Shown here in pieces: positions 33,236 through 33,582 of a stretch of DNA of 33,582 nt (position 1 is the first letter of the stretch; each line of letters opens with the position of its first letter). Made by a program: the position numbers and the translations under genes. The notes under the pieces were generated by a model, which had not been told where the DNA came from, searched no databases, and saw nothing but the letters and a program-made list of their open reading frames with translations. The DNA comes from Candidatus Hydrogenedentota bacterium (lineage in GTDB: Bacteria; Hydrogenedentota; Hydrogenedentia; Hydrogenedentales; JAJRTN01): the NCBI GenBank assembly GCA_024278275.1, contig JAJRTN010000014.1, positions 1-33,582 on the forward strand. The letters are read 5' to 3'.

Positions 33236-33331
33236 GCGATACCTTTACTCCCAAGTCGCACAAAGTCCGTGGCCTGGGCGGGACTCGTTTGCCGAAGCGG
33301 GCTGCGCTTCATGGTGAAACGCAGTACGTAG

Positions 33332-33416
33332 GGTGGGCCTTGGCCCACCAAGCCTGAAACCTTGACGACGAAACAGCCTCCCTTGAAAGAAAGGCCATGG
33401 TGGGCCAAGGCCCACC
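33332..33416. repeat. Pair of REP-like palindromes
   Basis: GGTGGGCC-TT-GGCCCACC at 33332-33349 and GGTGGGCC-AA-GGCCCACC at 33399-33416 are each 8-base hairpins and are exact reverse complements of each other, 49 bases apart. They follow the HD-GYP gene. Such intergenic REP/BIME-like units often occur in many copies per genome. The rest of 33236-33582 holds no gene I can support; a short GATT run lies near 33464-33476. Confidence 0.75.
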
Positions 33417-33582
33417 ATGATATGGACCGACCTTTTCAACCCCTTATTCCAAAGCCGATTTTATTGATTGATTGATTTCTATGGAGGTGGCTTGAACGGG
33501 AGCCTGAAGAAGGCGGACGAGGACGGTTGCTTCGACGACGTGTCACTCTGATATGCGCGGGTTACGTCTGAAATCAGACGCA

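Noticed and set aside
1-33582. CRISPR array or rRNA genes
   Set aside because: No regularly spaced repeats and no rRNA-like sequence were seen in the window.

Overview
The window is GC-rich, densely coding bacterial chromosome. It combines Tat-exported Gfo/Idh/MocA and sulfatase proteins, large secreted glycoside hydrolases with accessory domains, a Ser/Thr kinase with EF-hands, a FapA-like polymer-forming protein and an HD-GYP protein. That mix points to a polysaccharide-degrading bacterium of the kind found in the PVC group or in Hydrogenedentota-like environmental genomes. This is inferred from gene content only; no marker gene for taxonomy was compared.

Layout. (1) 1-5160 is an accessory, decayed island. 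It holds a broken type IIG (Eco57I-like) restriction-methylase followed by a stub of an AAA ATPase gene that is cut by an IS3-family remnant, then a Phd/VapC-type toxin-antitoxin pair, a tRNA-Pro gene, and a frameshifted tyrosine-integrase tail abutting the tRNA. (2) 5357-12947, all on the minus strand, holds a GH2 enzyme with an N-terminal LamG-like domain, a Tat-exported oxidoreductase, a Ser/Thr kinase with EF-hands, and murG. (3) 13229-22691, on the plus strand, is the divergent half of a glycan-utilisation locus: an SGNH esterase-GH5 fusion, a GH2-like protein lacking the usual acid/base residue, a mazE-like relic, a GH95 gene interrupted by one amber codon, and an MFS permease. A perfect inverted repeat with a CG centre lies in the divergent promoter region. 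(4) 22692-27163 on the minus strand holds surE, a DedA/YqaA-type membrane protein and glmS, and then an MNT/HEPN toxin-antitoxin pair bracketed by two copies of the glmS 3' end. (5) 27599-33235 holds a single-domain response regulator, tRNA-Cys with a clear promoter and terminator, a FapA/DUF342 protein, an S1 sulfatase and an HD-GYP protein. The window ends in a pair of REP-like palindromes.

How the parts fit. Regions 2 and 3 read as one secreted glycan-processing locus. Exported hydrolases release and deacylate sugars, the MFS protein would import products, and the oxidoreductase may modify them. The polymer is unknown; the GH95 gene and the more distant sulfatase suggest a fucosylated, possibly sulfated glycan. 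The rest is housekeeping (murG, glmS, surE, tRNAs) and signalling. Mobile-DNA scars occur at tRNA-Pro and at glmS. Several genes carry single-base lesions (frameshift near 2424, frameshift near 18550, stop at 19579), which could be real decay or sequence error.
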